A DNA stretch of 64,000 bases, from the NCBI RefSeq assembly GCF_005938645.2, contig NZ_CP042171.1:4898001-4962000 (forward strand), in the 5' to 3' direction. Below are positions 9,114 to 17,657 of this stretch, piece after piece; position 1 is the first letter of the stretch; each line of letters begins with the position of its first letter. Below the pieces are notes generated by a model. It saw only the letters and a list, made by a program, of their open reading frames with translations, made no database searches and had not been told where the DNA came from. This DNA comes from Pedobacter sp. KBS0701. GTDB lineage: Bacteria > Bacteroidota > Bacteroidia > Sphingobacteriales > Sphingobacteriaceae. Position numbers and translations under genes: made by a program.

Positions 9114-9848
9114 TTAAATTTTAAAGAGACGCTTATTTTCAAAAGGGTAATTTCCAATTTTATCAAATAAATAACCATTTTCTACATAGTGCTTTAGTGC
9201 GTTGTAGTGTTTGTTATGATGTAAATCAGTTCCCGCCAACCTATACAACTTATTTTTAAGCAGGTATTCGGCAGCGACTTTTACCTCCCGCCCATAGTAC
9301 CCGGTTATAGAGAGTAAATTCAATTGCAACAGAACGCCCATTTCACAGAAGCGATGAACCTTATCATAGGCTTTATGGTAAAAATTATACCTTTCAGGAT
9401 GGGCTAAAATAACCGTATATCCGGCAATCTGAAGATTGAAGATCACCTGCTCGATGTTTGGTGTTTCGTTCAGATAAGACATCTCCACGAGAATATGCTT
9501 ATTTGGTAAAGACATCATACTATTGTTGATCCCGAAGTTTTCATCCAACATATACTCTGCTGCTGCAGCGATACTGATCGTTAAATTAGCTTTTCGTAAG
9601 GCAACTTTGGTTAATTCCAAAGCAGTATTTATCGTTTCAGCAGTATTTGGGTATAATTCCTTAAATATGTGTGGCGTACATATAAACTGATCAATACCTA
9701 ATTCATGGAGTTTCGAGATTAAGGATATTGTCTCTTCAACATCTGGTGATCCATCATCAATTCCTGGCAAAAGATGTGAGTGCATGTCGACTCCCAGCCA
9801 CTTCAAATCTCTTACAACAGTTTTTTTATTTTTGAGAAAGCTAAACAT
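9114..9848 (-). CDS. CpsB/YwqE-type PHP-family tyrosine-protein phosphatase
   Basis: A 244-residue cytoplasmic metal-dependent phosphatase of the PHP superfamily. The N-terminus shows VDMHSHLLPGIDDGSPD (about 20-37), the first metal-binding His-X-His plus Asp motif. CTPHI (about 60), AEYML near 100, LAHPERYNFY (about 150) and AGTDLHH (about 212) supply the other metal ligands. In Gram-positive bacteria and Bacteroidota such enzymes dephosphorylate the tyrosine cluster of BY-kinases, so the Wzc tail encoded two genes downstream is the likely substrate. ATG at 9846-9848 is preferred to the TTG one codon upstream. About 106 bp separate it from the Wza-type gene. Confidence 0.92.
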   Translation of the reverse strand: MFSFLKNKKTVVRDLKWLGVDMHSHLLPGIDDGSPDVEETISLISKLHELGIDQFICTPHIFKELYPNTAETINTALELTKVALRKANLTISIAAAAEYMLDENFGINNSMMSLPNKHILVEMSYLNETPNIEQVIFNLQIAGYTVILAHPERYNFYHKAYDKVHRFCEMGVLLQLNLLSITGYYGREVKVAAEYLLKNKLYRLAGTDLHHNKHYNALKHYVENGYLFDKIGNYPFENKRLFKI

Positions 9849-10033
9849 CAATTAAGCTGGAAACATGCAAGTAATAATTAAGGAATAAATCCATCGCAAG
9901 TTAACAGTTTTTTACAGAAATATTAAAACATATATCTTTTTTAATTATTTCTTAACAATTATCTATGACAATTATCAATTTTCACCAATTAATTCGTATT
10001 ATTTGTTCAAAAATATCAAATCTGAAATAATTT

Positions 10034-10251
10034 TTAAAAAATATAAGCTAAAACAATTTTCTTATCTACGTTACCTCTATCCTGCTGATCCCAATTCCAG
10101 AATTTATCTGCTGTAAAAGAGGCGCCATTAATTACCTGATTGATCAGGATGTGAACGAATATCACCTGATTCTGAATTCAATACAAAATTTCGATAGGTC
10201 CAAAGTTGCCTGGTATATTAAAATTGATAAATGCCTGCAAATCGGAATGCG
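10034..10251 (-). pseudogene. Decayed C-terminal fragment of an outer-membrane barrel protein
   Basis: Directly after the Wzi-family stop, a different minus-strand frame reads FINFNIPGNFGPIEILY, one TGA, then IQNQVIFVHILINQVINGASF and FWNWDQQDRGNVDKKIVLAYIF before TAA at 10034-10036. The end resembles the C-terminal strand of the neighbouring Wzi-like protein (YWQWNKKDANNVQVKVGVLYNF): a Trp-X-Trp pair, an Asn-Val-X-Val/Lys stretch and a terminal Phe. There is no start codon and there is an in-frame stop, so this looks like the tail of a duplicated or displaced barrel gene. The similarity was judged by eye and could be chance. The rest of this 403-bp gap (9849-10033) is AT-rich and I see no other feature in it. 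Confidence 0.35.
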
Positions 10252-11967
10252 CTAAAAATTATAGAGCACACCTACTTTAACCTGTACATTATTTGCATCT
10301 TTTTTGTTCCACTGCCAATAATCTGGACCTGACTCCCAATTATACTGATAGTTTAATGACCGGATATAGGTTAGCTGGGAATTGACTACAAATTTATCGA
10401 AATTCCATGCGAATTTGCCCCCAAACGCTAAATCAACCCAATGCCTGTTAATATATTGTGATTTTTCTCCGGATGCCTCCGCGTAACTGTATAATAAATC
10501 GTTATTATTAACCACTCTTTCTAATAACAATCCAATTTTCTTAAGTCCCTTTACCCATGCCAGGTCTAAAGATTGCATGTTGCTACCAGGGCCAATACCT
10601 GCGCCAAGAACCTGTCCTTCATTGGTGTAACCATCCAGTACCTGATAATGTGTATACCAGGTTTCGCTTGCTCTGCTTTCTCTGGTGGTGCTTTTTTGCA
10701 ATTGGGTAAACTCTAACCCAATTTGAATAAATTCATCTTCCTGAACTAATGGTACCAGTTTTCTAAAACCGGCCACGTAGGCTCTGGTGTGTTCAGGCTC
10801 GACAACCGCATCCCTTAAATCGTAAGCATGGTCATTACGGCCGTACTGCAGGTAAACTTCGGCTTTGCTTTCTGGTAACACATAACGGGCAGAAAATGAG
10901 ATGTACTGGTCTTGTTTAGCCTGATCTTCAGAATTCGTGTGATCGGGGTTAACAAAATCTTCTTTAGGCAAGGCCTTAAATATCGGAAAATAATCGGCAA
11001 ATCCCTTACCCATATCTCTCCTGTTTACGATGAATGACCGATCTGCACCTAGGTATAAGCCCGGCACCCATTTCGGCTGATAGGTAACTGCAATCCCCGA
11101 AAGGTACCTCCAATCGTTAGGTTTGCCCACAAAGCCCGTACCTGTTGGCGATGCTACGCCCGACTGTTCTAGTTTCCCCGCTATGATTTGTCCTTCAAAA
11201 TCACCGATATAGGTTTGAATGGGTCTGGTTGTATTTAAACTAAAATGCTTAAAGCCAGATGCATTATTAGTCATGAGTAGGGAATTCCTAACGCCTGGTC
11301 CCCACCACAGGTTTTCATTGGACAGGCTCAGCGCCACCGGACCAACGTTTACGCCTATACTGCTTTGACCCCAGCTTAGCTTGCTATATTTCCCATCGCC
11401 AAAACGGTCTGGCAAATCGATTTTGTTATAATAATCCCGGGCAACTACCTTTTTAAAAACTGATCCGTTGGCATCACTCAATTTCTGGAAGTTGCTATTC
11501 TCTGCAAAGACGTACTCCGGCCTTAATTGAATAAACAAGGGACCAATTTTGGCAAATACACCTGCAGACACCTGGGTTTGGTATCCTTTAGCTTGCACCA
11601 TCGATCCATCATTTATCCCGTACGGGTGGTGTGTATTCAGTTGCTGTTGCACAACTGCAGGCAATAAGTAAAATGCAATCTTACCTTCATTTGCTACATA
11701 AAGTTCTTTCCTAAACTGGCTAAGATAGCGTAATCCGCCATTTTTCTGCTCACCCAAAGCAAGGTTATTGTTAGCTGAAATATGCATGGGTCTGATCATG
11801 TAAGAAGCATTGGAACTATCAAGCCCCAGCAATTGTTGTCTTCTATAGGCATCCTCAACATTCTCTAACAAGCCTACAGGAATAGTTTGAGCGTAACCTG
11901 AAACCGCGAAAAAACAGACAAATGATACAAGACTTAAGCCGACTATTTTAATTTTTGAATAATGCAT
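10252..11967 (-). CDS. Wzi-family capsule assembly outer-membrane protein
   Basis: A 571-residue outer-membrane beta-barrel. The signal peptide is MHYSKIKIVGLSLVSFVCFF followed by AVSGYAQ. The mature part has WGQSSIGVNVGPVALSLSNE, WWGPGVRNSLLMTNNASGF and GGKLEQSG-type stretches that are characteristic of the Wzi capsule-assembly family, and a C-terminal Phe typical of barrel proteins. Wzi binds exported capsule and helps attach it to the cell surface. I chose ATG at 11965-11967; the upstream in-frame codon at 11997 is TTG and would place the start upstream of the -7 box at 11985-11992. As the first gene of region A in transcription order, it supports a capsular rather than a free exopolysaccharide. 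Confidence 0.88.
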   Translation of the reverse strand: MHYSKIKIVGLSLVSFVCFFAVSGYAQTIPVGLLENVEDAYRRQQLLGLDSSNASYMIRPMHISANNNLALGEQKNGGLRYLSQFRKELYVANEGKIAFYLLPAVVQQQLNTHHPYGINDGSMVQAKGYQTQVSAGVFAKIGPLFIQLRPEYVFAENSNFQKLSDANGSVFKKVVARDYYNKIDLPDRFGDGKYSKLSWGQSSIGVNVGPVALSLSNENLWWGPGVRNSLLMTNNASGFKHFSLNTTRPIQTYIGDFEGQIIAGKLEQSGVASPTGTGFVGKPNDWRYLSGIAVTYQPKWVPGLYLGADRSFIVNRRDMGKGFADYFPIFKALPKEDFVNPDHTNSEDQAKQDQYISFSARYVLPESKAEVYLQYGRNDHAYDLRDAVVEPEHTRAYVAGFRKLVPLVQEDEFIQIGLEFTQLQKSTTRESRASETWYTHYQVLDGYTNEGQVLGAGIGPGSNMQSLDLAWVKGLKKIGLLLERVVNNNDLLYSYAEASGEKSQYINRHWVDLAFGGKFAWNFDKFVVNSQLTYIRSLNYQYNWESGPDYWQWNKKDANNVQVKVGVLYNF

Positions 11968-11984
11968 ATTTAACGAAATATAGC

Positions 11985-11992
11985 CAAAGTTA
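11985..11992 (-). promoter_or_regulatory. Candidate Bacteroidota -7 box for the Wzi gene
   Basis: On the minus strand this reads TAACTTTG, a perfect match to the TAnnTTTG -7 consensus of Bacteroidota. It lies 17 bp upstream of the chosen ATG. No clear TTTG -33 element was found at the usual spacing. Confidence 0.45.
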
Positions 11993-12033
11993 GTCAATTT
12001 AGGCCATGTTTAAGAATTGTATAACTAATTTTA

Positions 12034-12488
12034 GAGCCTGTTTAAAATTAAATAAAATTTATTTCATATGTCAGTCTGGGAGTTAATTAATTGTTTAAAA
12101 TCAATATGAGTGACATACAATTTATTTCTTTTGCCATACACCACGGTCTTGCCTCGGCTCGCCGCCGCCGAGGGGCTCTTTCTTTTTGGCATCAAAAAGA
12201 AACAAAAACTGCCGGCTGAAAATTTTTCTTTGGAAGCAAGTTGTGAGGCCAGAACAGTGCAGCCCGAAAAATTTGTTAGGCCGGATTTAAGTAGAACGGG
12301 GATACCTTACTTTGGCCTAGCTGGATAGAAATGCGAAATAAATTAAAATGCTGATTAATAATAATTTATAAAATAACTTCAATGGTAGCGCATTCGAAGA
12401 CCATTTCAAAAAACTAATAAAGCAATCGACTACGCTCTTGTGACAAATTAGGAGAAGCAATGTAATTGAATAAAATTTAAACAGGTTC
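12034..12488. mobile_element. Non-autonomous (MITE-like) element with terminal inverted repeats
   Basis: The left end gagcctgtttaaa (12034-12046) is the inverse complement, with one mismatch, of the right end tttaaacaggttc (12476-12488). Both ends are flanked by the trinucleotide tta (12031-12033 and 12489-12491), which looks like a 3-bp target duplication. The inside encodes no transposase. It holds a GC-rich hairpin (cctcggc/gccgagg at 12152-12173) and a perfect 10-bp hairpin (tttctttttg/caaaaagaaa at 12179-12202). A 72-codon frame inside is probably not a gene. TNA target duplications are known for some IS5-family groups, but assignment needs a database. This element accounts for most of the 574-bp gap between regions A and B. 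Confidence 0.65.
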
Positions 12489-12541
12489 TTAATGTTTTGA
12501 AAAAAAGGGCTACAAGGGCAAGTTTTAAACCTGATTTAAAG

Positions 12542-13492
12542 TCATTTTATTTTTTTACGCAGGCGAAGGAGTAGGTAATACTGCGCAACTGTTGGCAACA
12601 ATCCTACTTTTTTAAATTGGTTACGTAGCATAAAGTTAATTAATGAGCGGTTGCTTTGCTTCATTGCAGTTAAAAATCCCTCGATAACCGTTAGGCTGGT
12701 TTTGTTGAAATGCGGTTTGTAGGTTTCGAAAAAAACATTGATCATTTGATACTGCCTTGTGAGTGCAGGTAATTGAGTAGTAGTGTCGAAGTATCTTTTA
12801 AAACGAGCGGTCATCAAGCGGCTGTCTACATTCGAACTGGAATTTTGACTATGCTGGCGATAGGCCAACAATTTCCGGGGCAATAGTATTGCTTTGCCAA
12901 ACGAGCAAGCCACCAGGGCAATCCAATAATCATGATAGGCTGCATTGCCGGGAATAATATTGATTTGATTGATTAATGCTTTGTTGAGCATCATGGTACA
13001 ACCATAGGCGTAGTTGCCAAGCAGCAACACAGGAAGTGTTAAGGTTGCAGGCATGTTCAACTCCTGATTAATTTCGATACCCCTGTCATCAATAAACTGA
13101 AAGCCAGTGTACACCAATATCGGAAAGTTTTTCATTTCAGCTTTTTCCAGTGTTTGCATGTAGGCAAGGCTGGCCTCTACTTTATTGGCATACCAAATAT
13201 CATCCTGGTCGGCAAACATCATATAATCTACCCCCAGTGCACTAATGTAGTTAAACAATGTGCCAAAATTAAGCACCGGCGATCCATGCTCCCCTTCTAA
13301 TTCCAACACCTTAATACGTGAATCTTTAGCAACGTATTTTGCTAAAAGATTTCGTGTTTGGTCAGTAGATTGGTCGTCGCGGATGTAGAGTTCCCAATTG
13401 GTATACTTTTGAGAAATTATGCTTTCCAGCTGCTCGCTAAGAAAAGCTGTGCCATTGTAGGTAGCCATTAAGATAATCACTTTGTGATCCAT
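12542..13492 (-). CDS. GT2-family glycosyltransferase (rhamnosyltransferase-like)
   Basis: A 316-residue GT-A enzyme. It begins VIILMATYNGTAFLSEQLES, followed by YTNWELYIRDDQSTDQT, the nucleotide-binding motif of GT2. The metal-binding motif is FADQDDIWY at about residues 93-101. YGCTMMLNKAL and NAAYHDYWIAL (about 160-190) resemble the acceptor region of rhamnosyltransferase-type GT2 proteins. It would add one sugar from a nucleotide donor to a lipid-linked glycan on the cytoplasmic face. It is the last gene of region B, separated by 4 bp from the preceding GT gene. The exact sugar cannot be told. Confidence 0.85.
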   Translation of the reverse strand: MDHKVIILMATYNGTAFLSEQLESIISQKYTNWELYIRDDQSTDQTRNLLAKYVAKDSRIKVLELEGEHGSPVLNFGTLFNYISALGVDYMMFADQDDIWYANKVEASLAYMQTLEKAEMKNFPILVYTGFQFIDDRGIEINQELNMPATLTLPVLLLGNYAYGCTMMLNKALINQINIIPGNAAYHDYWIALVACSFGKAILLPRKLLAYRQHSQNSSSNVDSRLMTARFKRYFDTTTQLPALTRQYQMINVFFETYKPHFNKTSLTVIEGFLTAMKQSNRSLINFMLRNQFKKVGLLPTVAQYYLLLRLRKKIK

Positions 13493-13496
13493 TCTT

Positions 13497-14432
13497 TTAA
13501 TGCTTTAAGACTCTAATCGTTAATTTGAAGCAGGCCAGACATAGTAGTCTGAAATTAGCTATGGGCGCTTTTGCAAAGGCTTTTAAAACGTAATTCATCC
13601 CACCTTTTAGATCTAACGATCTGATTTGATGCAAAGCCAACAGCTCCTGATTGTATTGCTTTAATTTTGCAACTTCGTTTGATTCAAACCGATCGGTTAT
13701 CAAATCGTTAAACTGACATCTTACAAACACTTCGCCCGCAAACATCTTTTGCTTAACCAGGCTGCTGCTCTGCTGATGCAATCTGATCTCGGTTGCCGTA
13801 CCTGTTGAATCATCAAAAATAAACAAAGGCTCCAATAATGCTATCTTAAACCACAGTAACCAATCTTCGTTGTACGCCGAGCCAACGTTAAACATGCCCG
13901 CAGCTACAACCAGTTTTTTATCCACTAATGCACTACTTATTGTGAAGATGTTATTTTTAATTAAACATTTAATCAATTCAAGGCCAGCAAGCGTTTGCTG
14001 CGCCAGGAAACCAGCCGGATAGTTTTCTTTATAAACTTTTTCAAGGCCTTTCATCACGAAAAATCTGGATTTTGAAAACACCAGAGCACATGGCTCATTT
14101 TGGATTAGCTTAACTTGAACAGACAATTTTTCTTTCAATAAAACATCATCAGCATCTAAAAATTGCAGGTAGATACCGCTTGACAGTTTAATGCCTTCAT
14201 TCCTGGCACAGGACGGCCCCGAATTTTTAATTGCAATGTATTTAAAATTCTGTTTAGGGCGTACATCAATATAAGCTTTTACAACGCTAGCCGTATCATC
14301 GGTCGACCCATCATCTATGATGATACACTCCCAGTTTTGGTAGCGCTGATCTGAAACGCTTGATAGCGCATCGGTAATAAAATGGCCATAATTGTATGTT
14401 GCAATAATAATAGATACCAGTGGAGCACTCAT
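13497..14432 (-). CDS. GT2-family glycosyltransferase
   Basis: A 311-residue GT-A glycosyltransferase. The N-terminus is VSIIIATYNYGHFITDALSS, with QNWECIIIDDGSTDDT after it and the DXD region LQFLDADDVLLKEK at about residues 89-102. NEGIKL and NEDWLLWFKIAL further on complete the GT2 pattern. It overlaps the next upstream gene by four bases (ATGA), which points to translational coupling. The last 60 residues are basic and hydrophobic and may associate with the membrane. Substrate unknown; presumably acts on the glycan made by the 12.5-19.5 kb sub-cluster. Confidence 0.85.
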   Translation of the reverse strand: MSAPLVSIIIATYNYGHFITDALSSVSDQRYQNWECIIIDDGSTDDTASVVKAYIDVRPKQNFKYIAIKNSGPSCARNEGIKLSSGIYLQFLDADDVLLKEKLSVQVKLIQNEPCALVFSKSRFFVMKGLEKVYKENYPAGFLAQQTLAGLELIKCLIKNNIFTISSALVDKKLVVAAGMFNVGSAYNEDWLLWFKIALLEPLFIFDDSTGTATEIRLHQQSSSLVKQKMFAGEVFVRCQFNDLITDRFESNEVAKLKQYNQELLALHQIRSLDLKGGMNYVLKAFAKAPIANFRLLCLACFKLTIRVLKH

Positions 14433-15406
14433 GATATAGTGGAAATCTTTTGCTTAACAACTTGCCAACGGTTAATCCATTGGTGATTTTTCTGCACCGC
14501 TAAATAGTTTCTCTCAATAAGCGGAACATACGATTCATAATTGTCTAGAATAGCCAGGAGTTGTCTGGCTGCGTTTTTCATGTCGATTTCTATAATAGTA
14601 TCATAATCGAATAATTCCCCCATATCAAAAGGTGTTACGCCTACAATCAGGCATTTCGAAGCCATAGCCTGCAGGTATCTTAAGGTCATAGAAGATATAT
14701 ACTCAGCCCGTTCCGGATGAGTGATATCTGAAGGAACGCAAATAACAATTTTAGTCTGGGCAAGTGCAGTAATCAGGTCTGCTTTTTCTTTAAATAACAG
14801 ACCAGCATGATGTGAATGGTAAAGATGTCGTTTAGCATGCAGAGCTAACTCATCCTTGATCAGCAAGTGATAGGCTTCATATCTCCTTCCAAATTCCAAT
14901 ACATCGATCCGTTTCTGATCAAACGGCTTAAAAGTATACTGAGTAGCATCTATTCCTTCAGGCAACCACATACTCTTGCATAAACTATCTGGATATTTAT
15001 TTAAATGATCCATCCAAACCTGCTTAGAAGAGAAAAATGCATATTTGACGTTAAAAACATCAAGAAATGGAAATATCCATGTTTGAAACCTGGGCCAAAC
15101 ATCATGCATATAGACAAAATTTTGCCTGGAGAAAATCACATAAGGTAATAGCATACTAAAGTCTCCACTAATCATGGCAGTGAAACTAATTTTTTTATTG
15201 TCCCATAAATTTAGCTTAAATTTATAAAGAGATGGAATGCTGATTAGCTTTCTGACAAAAAATGATTTTAATCGCCTGTTTGAAACTACTTTTCGATCCA
15301 CTTCTAAAGATTCATCCGCCTGGATAACATCATAAAACTCTTTTATGCCGTCGAGAAAGAATGCGTCTTCCTGGCTTTCCAACAATTGAAGCTGTTTAAA
15401 TCTCAT
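14429..15406 (-). CDS. GT-B glycosyltransferase (glycosyl transferase group 1-like)
   Basis: A 325-residue protein. The first half is poorly conserved (FLDGIKEFYDVIQADESLEV, FSRQNFVYMHDVWPRFQTW). The second half looks like a GT-B donor domain: VLEFGRRYEAYHLLIKDEL, then TKIVICVPSDITHPERAEYI and SSMTLRYLQAMASKCLIVG. The pattern of a conserved Glu followed by a T-X-R-hydrophobic helix and a small-residue turn resembles the Glyco_trans_1_2 domain seen in spore/surface glycan proteins. It overlaps its neighbours by 4 bp downstream and 11 bp upstream, so it is firmly inside the operon. Specific donor unknown. Confidence 0.7.
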   Translation of the reverse strand: MRFKQLQLLESQEDAFFLDGIKEFYDVIQADESLEVDRKVVSNRRLKSFFVRKLISIPSLYKFKLNLWDNKKISFTAMISGDFSMLLPYVIFSRQNFVYMHDVWPRFQTWIFPFLDVFNVKYAFFSSKQVWMDHLNKYPDSLCKSMWLPEGIDATQYTFKPFDQKRIDVLEFGRRYEAYHLLIKDELALHAKRHLYHSHHAGLLFKEKADLITALAQTKIVICVPSDITHPERAEYISSMTLRYLQAMASKCLIVGVTPFDMGELFDYDTIIEIDMKNAARQLLAILDNYESYVPLIERNYLAVQKNHQWINRWQVVKQKISTIS

Positions 15407-16202
15407 AACCTGCTTCCCTTATATAACGGGTCCAAAAATCTGGTTCGTATCTCTGCCAGGCATGGCAACCAAAAGGCAGTTTTCCACCGTTTAAGCCATG
15501 TAAGTAACCTGGCGAAACCTCAAAACTGAAAGGTATAGCGTCAATAGCTTTTGGCACCTTAAAATCTTTAAATGCAAGGGGAACGAACTCTGCCCAGAAA
15601 ACATCTTCATTAACCACTGGCTGAAATGGATAAAAAGAAAAATTGTATATCAAATTATACTTGATATCTCTCCACAGATTGATATAAAAAGGTTTTTGGT
15701 CAGAAAAAAAAGGATGTTCGAAACTCAGTTTCTTAAACTGCTTCACAACGTTATAGCAACTTGCAATTTTCCGAAGACTAAAACCGCCATTCCCCTGGCC
15801 TGCAATAGCAAAAGTTCCATCACTATTTTTTTTCATAAAGGGTGCTCCAATATAATCATAACCGCAATTACACCAGTATGCTAATTCATTCTTAAAAACA
15901 AATGCATCTAATTGATAAATTAGCATAAATTCGTAATCCAAAAATGCTTTATAAAAACCTGGTTTTTTCATTAGCCGGTTGTAGCCGGTTGTACTGGAAA
16001 AAAAATGGTTGTTAAATATTTTATATTGCGCTTGCTTATCTTTAATAAATACGTTGTTAGCGATCGTTGCTGACAGCCGGGCCGGAATAACAAAATAAAT
16101 ATCATATTCACCCAGCACATTAAAACACTGCTGAAGCGATATCAACTCAAATGCATCGAAGACTTCCTTGTAAATTGGAATAACAATACATGCTCGCTTC
16201 AT
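15396..16202 (-). CDS. DUF5672-family protein, probable GT-A glycosyltransferase
   Basis: A 268-residue protein that I recognise as a DUF5672-type sequence. It has an N-terminal VIPIYKEVFDAFELISLQQC, then YDIYFVIPARL. YQLDAFVFKNELAYW follows, with a putative D-X-F/D metal site at about 115, and then YDYIGAPF and GNGGFSLRK (about 150). NEDVFWAEFVPLAF (about 205) and the terminal GCHAWQRYEPDFW are typical of the family. The overall order matches GT-A transferases of the DUF23/GT2 kind, so a transferase role is likely but has, as far as I know, little direct evidence. It lies between a flippase gene and a GT-B gene with minimal spacing. Confidence 0.75.
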   Translation of the reverse strand: MKRACIVIPIYKEVFDAFELISLQQCFNVLGEYDIYFVIPARLSATIANNVFIKDKQAQYKIFNNHFFSSTTGYNRLMKKPGFYKAFLDYEFMLIYQLDAFVFKNELAYWCNCGYDYIGAPFMKKNSDGTFAIAGQGNGGFSLRKIASCYNVVKQFKKLSFEHPFFSDQKPFYINLWRDIKYNLIYNFSFYPFQPVVNEDVFWAEFVPLAFKDFKVPKAIDAIPFSFEVSPGYLHGLNGGKLPFGCHAWQRYEPDFWTRYIREAGYEI

Positions 16203-16208
16203 TTTATT

Positions 16209-17654
16209 TTATTTTATTAAAAATCTTAATCCAGGATAGCCCGACAACACCTCAATCACATCCTTGTTTCTCCAGATGAATAACTGTACCAGCAAATAAA
16301 CTATTGCAGAAAGGCCAACGGTAAAGGTAAGTACTAATATAGGGATTATCGTAATTTGCAAAATAAGGTATCTGATTAAAAAAAACGTTAGGCTGGCCAG
16401 AACACTCTTCAGAAAAACCTGGACAGGCAATACGACCGAAAAATGTTTTCTGACATACAAATACAATACCAATGTAACTGAAAATTCGGCAAAGAGTGAA
16501 CTAACCGCGGCGCCTAACTGCAAAAACCTGGGAATGAGCAGAAAGTTTAGTGAGAGGCTGATGATCACCCCCACGATCGAGGCATAAAAAATTTTTTTTT
16601 CCTGCATTAATGGCAACAGAATCTGGTTGCTGAGCACCTGGGCCAGACCTATTACCACCGCAAGAAAGGACAAAACCCTTAAGGAATTTACACCAGGTAA
16701 ATAGGCCTGCCCGGCAAATACACTAATGATTTCCTTGGCCAGGCAAAAAATTCCGATTGCGATCGGTACACTTAGGAAACAGACGAAGCGTAGCGACTTG
16801 TTCAATAAGTTGGCCGCTGCTGCATTGTCTTCTTGATTAAACAAAAAAGTAAGACGTGGAAGCAAAACAAGAGAAACAGCTCCCAATACCGAAAGTGAAA
16901 TTTTTGCAACCCGCATGGAGGCTGCATAATAGCCCACAGTCGTATCATTGGTTAAAAAGCTTAAAATAACCGTATCAAACATCAAATATATGGTCGTAAC
17001 CAGGGCACTTGCCAATAACAGAAACAGCGGCCTAAGGTGTTTCCTGATGGTTAGATTTTTAAAAGAAATATGGATCTTTTTGCTGATATAATACATATTA
17101 AATCCGGCTGAAGCGATTGCAACAATTAGGTTCAAACCAAAATAAATGCTACTATCTTGCGGGCCTTTTACCAGTATAAATAATAAAAGAACAGTACATA
17201 GCCTGATGATAACGGTTCTGATGGTGATGTATTTAAATTCTTCCAACCCCTGAAAAAACCATTCTGCAATAAAAACACTTCCCAATACAATAGCCATCCC
17301 TATCTGGTATAGCGCAAAATTCGAATAAAGTTTATCTATAGAAACGGTTAGAAGAAAAAACAGGATAACTGCAACTATAGCCGTAACCAAATGAATGAAA
17401 AGAAGGGATGAAAAGGTTTGCCCCAGAAGTTGACGGTTATCCTTAACCTTTGCCACCTCACGTAAACCATAAAGCGGGATACCAAGACCTGAAAATATTA
17501 GAAAGTAAACGGTGAAATTATCTGCCAGGCTGACTGCTCCCAGCGCCTTCGGGCCTAAAATTCTGGATGCATAGGGAAAGGTAATCAGAGGGAAAGCTAA
17601 TTGAGTAAGGGACAATAGCACATTATATCCGGCATTTTTTCTTAAAATAGCCAT
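16209..17654 (-). CDS. Wzx-type oligosaccharide flippase (RfbX-like)
   Basis: A 481-residue polytopic membrane protein of the MOP superfamily. The N-terminus NAGYNVLLSLTQLAFPLITF is followed by PYASRILGPKALGAVSLA and SGLGIPLYGLREVAKV, typical of RfbX/Wzx transporters. About twelve to fourteen hydrophobic segments cover the rest. It should flip lipid-linked repeats across the inner membrane. It is the second flippase in region B (the other is at 29951-31336), which suggests that the 12.5-19.5 kb block makes a separate glycan or was joined to the main operon later. It ends 6 bp before the DUF5672 gene. Confidence 0.88.
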   Translation of the reverse strand: MAILRKNAGYNVLLSLTQLAFPLITFPYASRILGPKALGAVSLADNFTVYFLIFSGLGIPLYGLREVAKVKDNRQLLGQTFSSLLFIHLVTAIVAVILFFLLTVSIDKLYSNFALYQIGMAIVLGSVFIAEWFFQGLEEFKYITIRTVIIRLCTVLLLFILVKGPQDSSIYFGLNLIVAIASAGFNMYYISKKIHISFKNLTIRKHLRPLFLLLASALVTTIYLMFDTVILSFLTNDTTVGYYAASMRVAKISLSVLGAVSLVLLPRLTFLFNQEDNAAAANLLNKSLRFVCFLSVPIAIGIFCLAKEIISVFAGQAYLPGVNSLRVLSFLAVVIGLAQVLSNQILLPLMQEKKIFYASIVGVIISLSLNFLLIPRFLQLGAAVSSLFAEFSVTLVLYLYVRKHFSVVLPVQVFLKSVLASLTFFLIRYLILQITIIPILVLTFTVGLSAIVYLLVQLFIWRNKDVIEVLSGYPGLRFLIK

Positions 17655-17657
17655 GCC

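Noticed and set aside
12110..12328. 72-codon plus-strand frame inside the 12-kb mobile element
   Set aside because: It spans the two internal hairpins, has no recognisable domain and lies wholly inside a non-autonomous repeat, so it is probably not a gene.
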